DNA of 64,000 bases from CG2-30-51-40 sp041753575 (GTDB taxonomy: Bacteria > Desulfobacterota > DSM-4660 > Desulfatiglandales > Desulfatiglandaceae): positions 6,505 to 70,504 of the forward strand of contig JBGSUA010000214.1 of the NCBI GenBank assembly GCA_041753575.1, read 5' to 3'. Position numbers and translations under genes: made by a program. The notes beneath the pieces are model-generated. The model worked only from the letters and a program-made list of their open reading frames with translations. It searched no databases and was not told the DNA's origin. Shown in pieces: positions 62,775 through 64,000 of the stretch (positions within the stretch are counted from its first letter, which is position 1; the number at the start of each line of letters is the position of its first letter).

Positions 62775-63644
62775 TTAATAAACAACCGGACAGTTAGAAA
62801 GGGCAGGAGAGCGGTCAGCGGAATTACTCATGATCTGAAGAGAACTCTTGAAGTCTTCCATGCCGAAGACCTCAAGGGTCACGACCCTTTCCGTTTCTCT
62901 CATTCGTCCAAGCCGGCTTACGACCTCGGAAATGACCGATGGTTCAAGAAATGTTATTGTTCTGTGATCCGAACCGTTTTCATGACCGTGCAAGTGAATG
63001 ACCCTGGCCATGGAAAGGTATCTGTCAAGATACCGGGCAATGGGGTAGCCGTAGAAGGCAAGATGCCCTATATCAAGGCACACGGACAGGCCGTTTCTGA
63101 AAACTATCTCTTCGATCTCCTCATAAGGGTAGTCAAGGGTTTCAACGCAGAGCATCTTTGCGGGAACACCGGTTGAGAGGATCTCTTCAATTGACAACTG
63201 AAGGGCCTCCTTCCATCTTGCCATATCCCGAGCCGGCCTTTTACCTCGCATCTCTCCGTGGAAGTGTACTATATAGGCGAAGGGATCAATGTGGCTTGTG
63301 ATGTCAATTATTCTCAGGGCCGATTCAACGGAGCGCCTTCTAATCCCTTCATCAGTGTCTCCAAGATACACGTCCGGAGTCAGATGGACAGTGTAGGAAA
63401 AAGCAGAGTCATTTTTAATCCCGGCGAGTTCCTTTATCCCCTCGCGGTTTGGGATGTTTGATTCCGTACCTGTGTCAAATAGCACCAATTCCATGTCATC
63501 TACATGTCGGGCAAGGAACCGGGCATTGCGAGAGAGGTCTTCTTCCAGGATGTAGGAGGTAGTTCCCAGCCTGAATGGAAAACCGCCCTTGAGGCAGGGC
63601 AGCAATCGGGCTTGTTCTATCGTATATGAAAAAAATTCTTGCAT
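62775..63644 (-). CDS. cbiR: CbiR-like TIM-barrel enzyme (cobamide remodelling)
   Basis: A 289-residue sugar-phosphate-isomerase/AP-endonuclease-type barrel. The start of the fold, FPFRLGTTSYILEEDLSRNA (~22-41), then VDDMELVLFDTG and YTVHLTPDVYLGD, followed by VETLDYPYEEIEEIV and LSVCLDIGHLAFYGY, resemble CbiR phosphodiesterases. CbiR removes the lower ligand loop of cobamides for remodelling. Metal-binding acidic and His residues (HFHGE, VETLDYP, DIGH, HLHGH) are in place. Cobamides are central for acetyl-CoA and methyl transfer pathways expected in this organism. AAGGGG precedes the ATG. A different isomerase-like role cannot be excluded. Confidence 0.65.
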   Translation of the reverse strand: MQEFFSYTIEQARLLPCLKGGFPFRLGTTSYILEEDLSRNARFLARHVDDMELVLFDTGTESNIPNREGIKELAGIKNDSAFSYTVHLTPDVYLGDTDEGIRRRSVESALRIIDITSHIDPFAYIVHFHGEMRGKRPARDMARWKEALQLSIEEILSTGVPAKMLCVETLDYPYEEIEEIVFRNGLSVCLDIGHLAFYGYPIARYLDRYLSMARVIHLHGHENGSDHRTITFLEPSVISEVVSRLGRMRETERVVTLEVFGMEDFKSSLQIMSNSADRSPALSNCPVVY

Positions 63645-63874
63645 GCGGCCCCTTCGAGTGATAGTTAAACACTCTTTATGGCAAAAGGAAGGTTTTCCAG
63701 TAACGCTCCGAGAAGCCAGCCTTTATTTTAGGCGGTTCCATCCGGAGGGTAAATCCCGGACGGGAGCTTCAATGATCTGGTCCCAGGTTTGGTCAAATAA
63801 ACCCATTCCCAAACCAGGTTAGACGCAGGAATGGATATTTCTCGGAAAATGGAAATAAAGTCAAGGTGGATGAA

Positions 63875-64000
63875 ATGGCTGAAGCGAAAGTGAAAGGTAA
63901 GATCAAGATAGACAGGGAACGATGCAAGGGCTGTCTGCTCTGCATCGAGGTTTGCCCGAACCATCGGATCACGGTTGACGAGACCCAGAATAAGAAGGGA
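63875..64000 (+). CDS. korD: 2-oxoacid:ferredoxin oxidoreductase delta subunit (KorD-type), 5' part
   Basis: The first 42 residues of a ferredoxin-type protein that runs off the window. It reads MAEAKVKGKIKIDRERCKGC, then LLCIEVCPNHRITVDE. The single visible CxxCxxCxxxCP motif and the charged N-terminus match the small ferredoxin subunit that starts 2-oxoglutarate or related ferredoxin oxidoreductase operons. AAGGTGG lies just upstream of the ATG at 63875. The catalytic subunits would follow outside the window. Confidence 0.75.
   Translation, partial: MAEAKVKGKIKIDRERCKGCLLCIEVCPNHRITVDETQNKKG

Overview
This 64 kb window looks like chromosome of a strictly anaerobic member of the Desulfobacterota (former Deltaproteobacteria), of the sulfate-reducing or syntrophic kind. 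That is an inference from the gene content. The window holds an Rnf complex with a tetrahaem cytochrome and a GltD-fused RnfB, a selenocysteine formate dehydrogenase with HndA/HndB/HndC-type flavoprotein partners, many stand-alone receivers and universal stress proteins, a TRAP transporter and a CbiR-like cobamide enzyme. No tRNA, rRNA or CRISPR array was recognised. Most genes are on the minus strand.

Layout. 1-1123: 3' truncated PhoH/PIN ATPase. 1.1-5.2 kb: accessory stretch with a decayed transposase, a truncated VapC with its antitoxin, and an intact HipBA module with a clear inverted-repeat operator. 5.2-6.2 kb: GAF protein and universal stress protein. 6.7 kb: RseC, convergent with the next block. 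7.2-23.1 kb: one compact minus-strand superoperon of 16 genes. In transcription order these are fdhA (Sec-TGA), hndA-like, DRTGG, RsbW-like ATPase, [FeFe]-hydrogenase-like sensor, DRTGG, PHP protein, HATPase protein, hndB-like, hndC-like, tetrahaem cytochrome, then rnfC-D-G-E-A-B. It appears to couple formate, NAD(P)H, ferredoxin and ion gradient, with a regulatory set in the middle. 23.5-39.3 kb: signalling and transport region with three sensor kinases, four clear receivers and one degenerate one, none with an output domain. It also has a DASS (SLC13) transporter, a TauE/SafE permease, a PEP-synthase-like protein, an uncharacterised membrane protein, two universal stress proteins and a CBS-ACT protein.

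39.6-43.0 kb: DUF3786 and WbqC-like genes, a decayed MNT-HepT pair (frameshift in one gene, in-frame amber in the other) and an intact VapBC-type pair. 43.3-49.7 kb, plus strand: a duplicated DUF1538 membrane protein overlapping a protein with three PII-like repeats, a secreted alkaline phosphatase and a YibE/F membrane protein. 49.7-54.3 kb: DUF362 ferredoxin and a dctP-Q-M TRAP operon. 55.2-57.6 kb: membrane protein with a spermidine-synthase-like domain lacking the usual catalytic aspartate motif. 57.7-60.4 kb: perR-katG, with katG interrupted by an in-frame TAG. 60.4-64 kb: UMF1-type MFS transporter, GDPD, CbiR-like enzyme and the start of a KorD-type ferredoxin.

Three systems most deserve follow-up. 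They are the formate dehydrogenase/Rnf superoperon with its embedded sensor module, the DUF1538 plus triple-PII pair, and the output-less phosphorelay tied to transporters. A dispersed hairpin-rich repeat recurs in at least three places and supplies the last codons of one sensor kinase. All calls were made by eye, with no database search.
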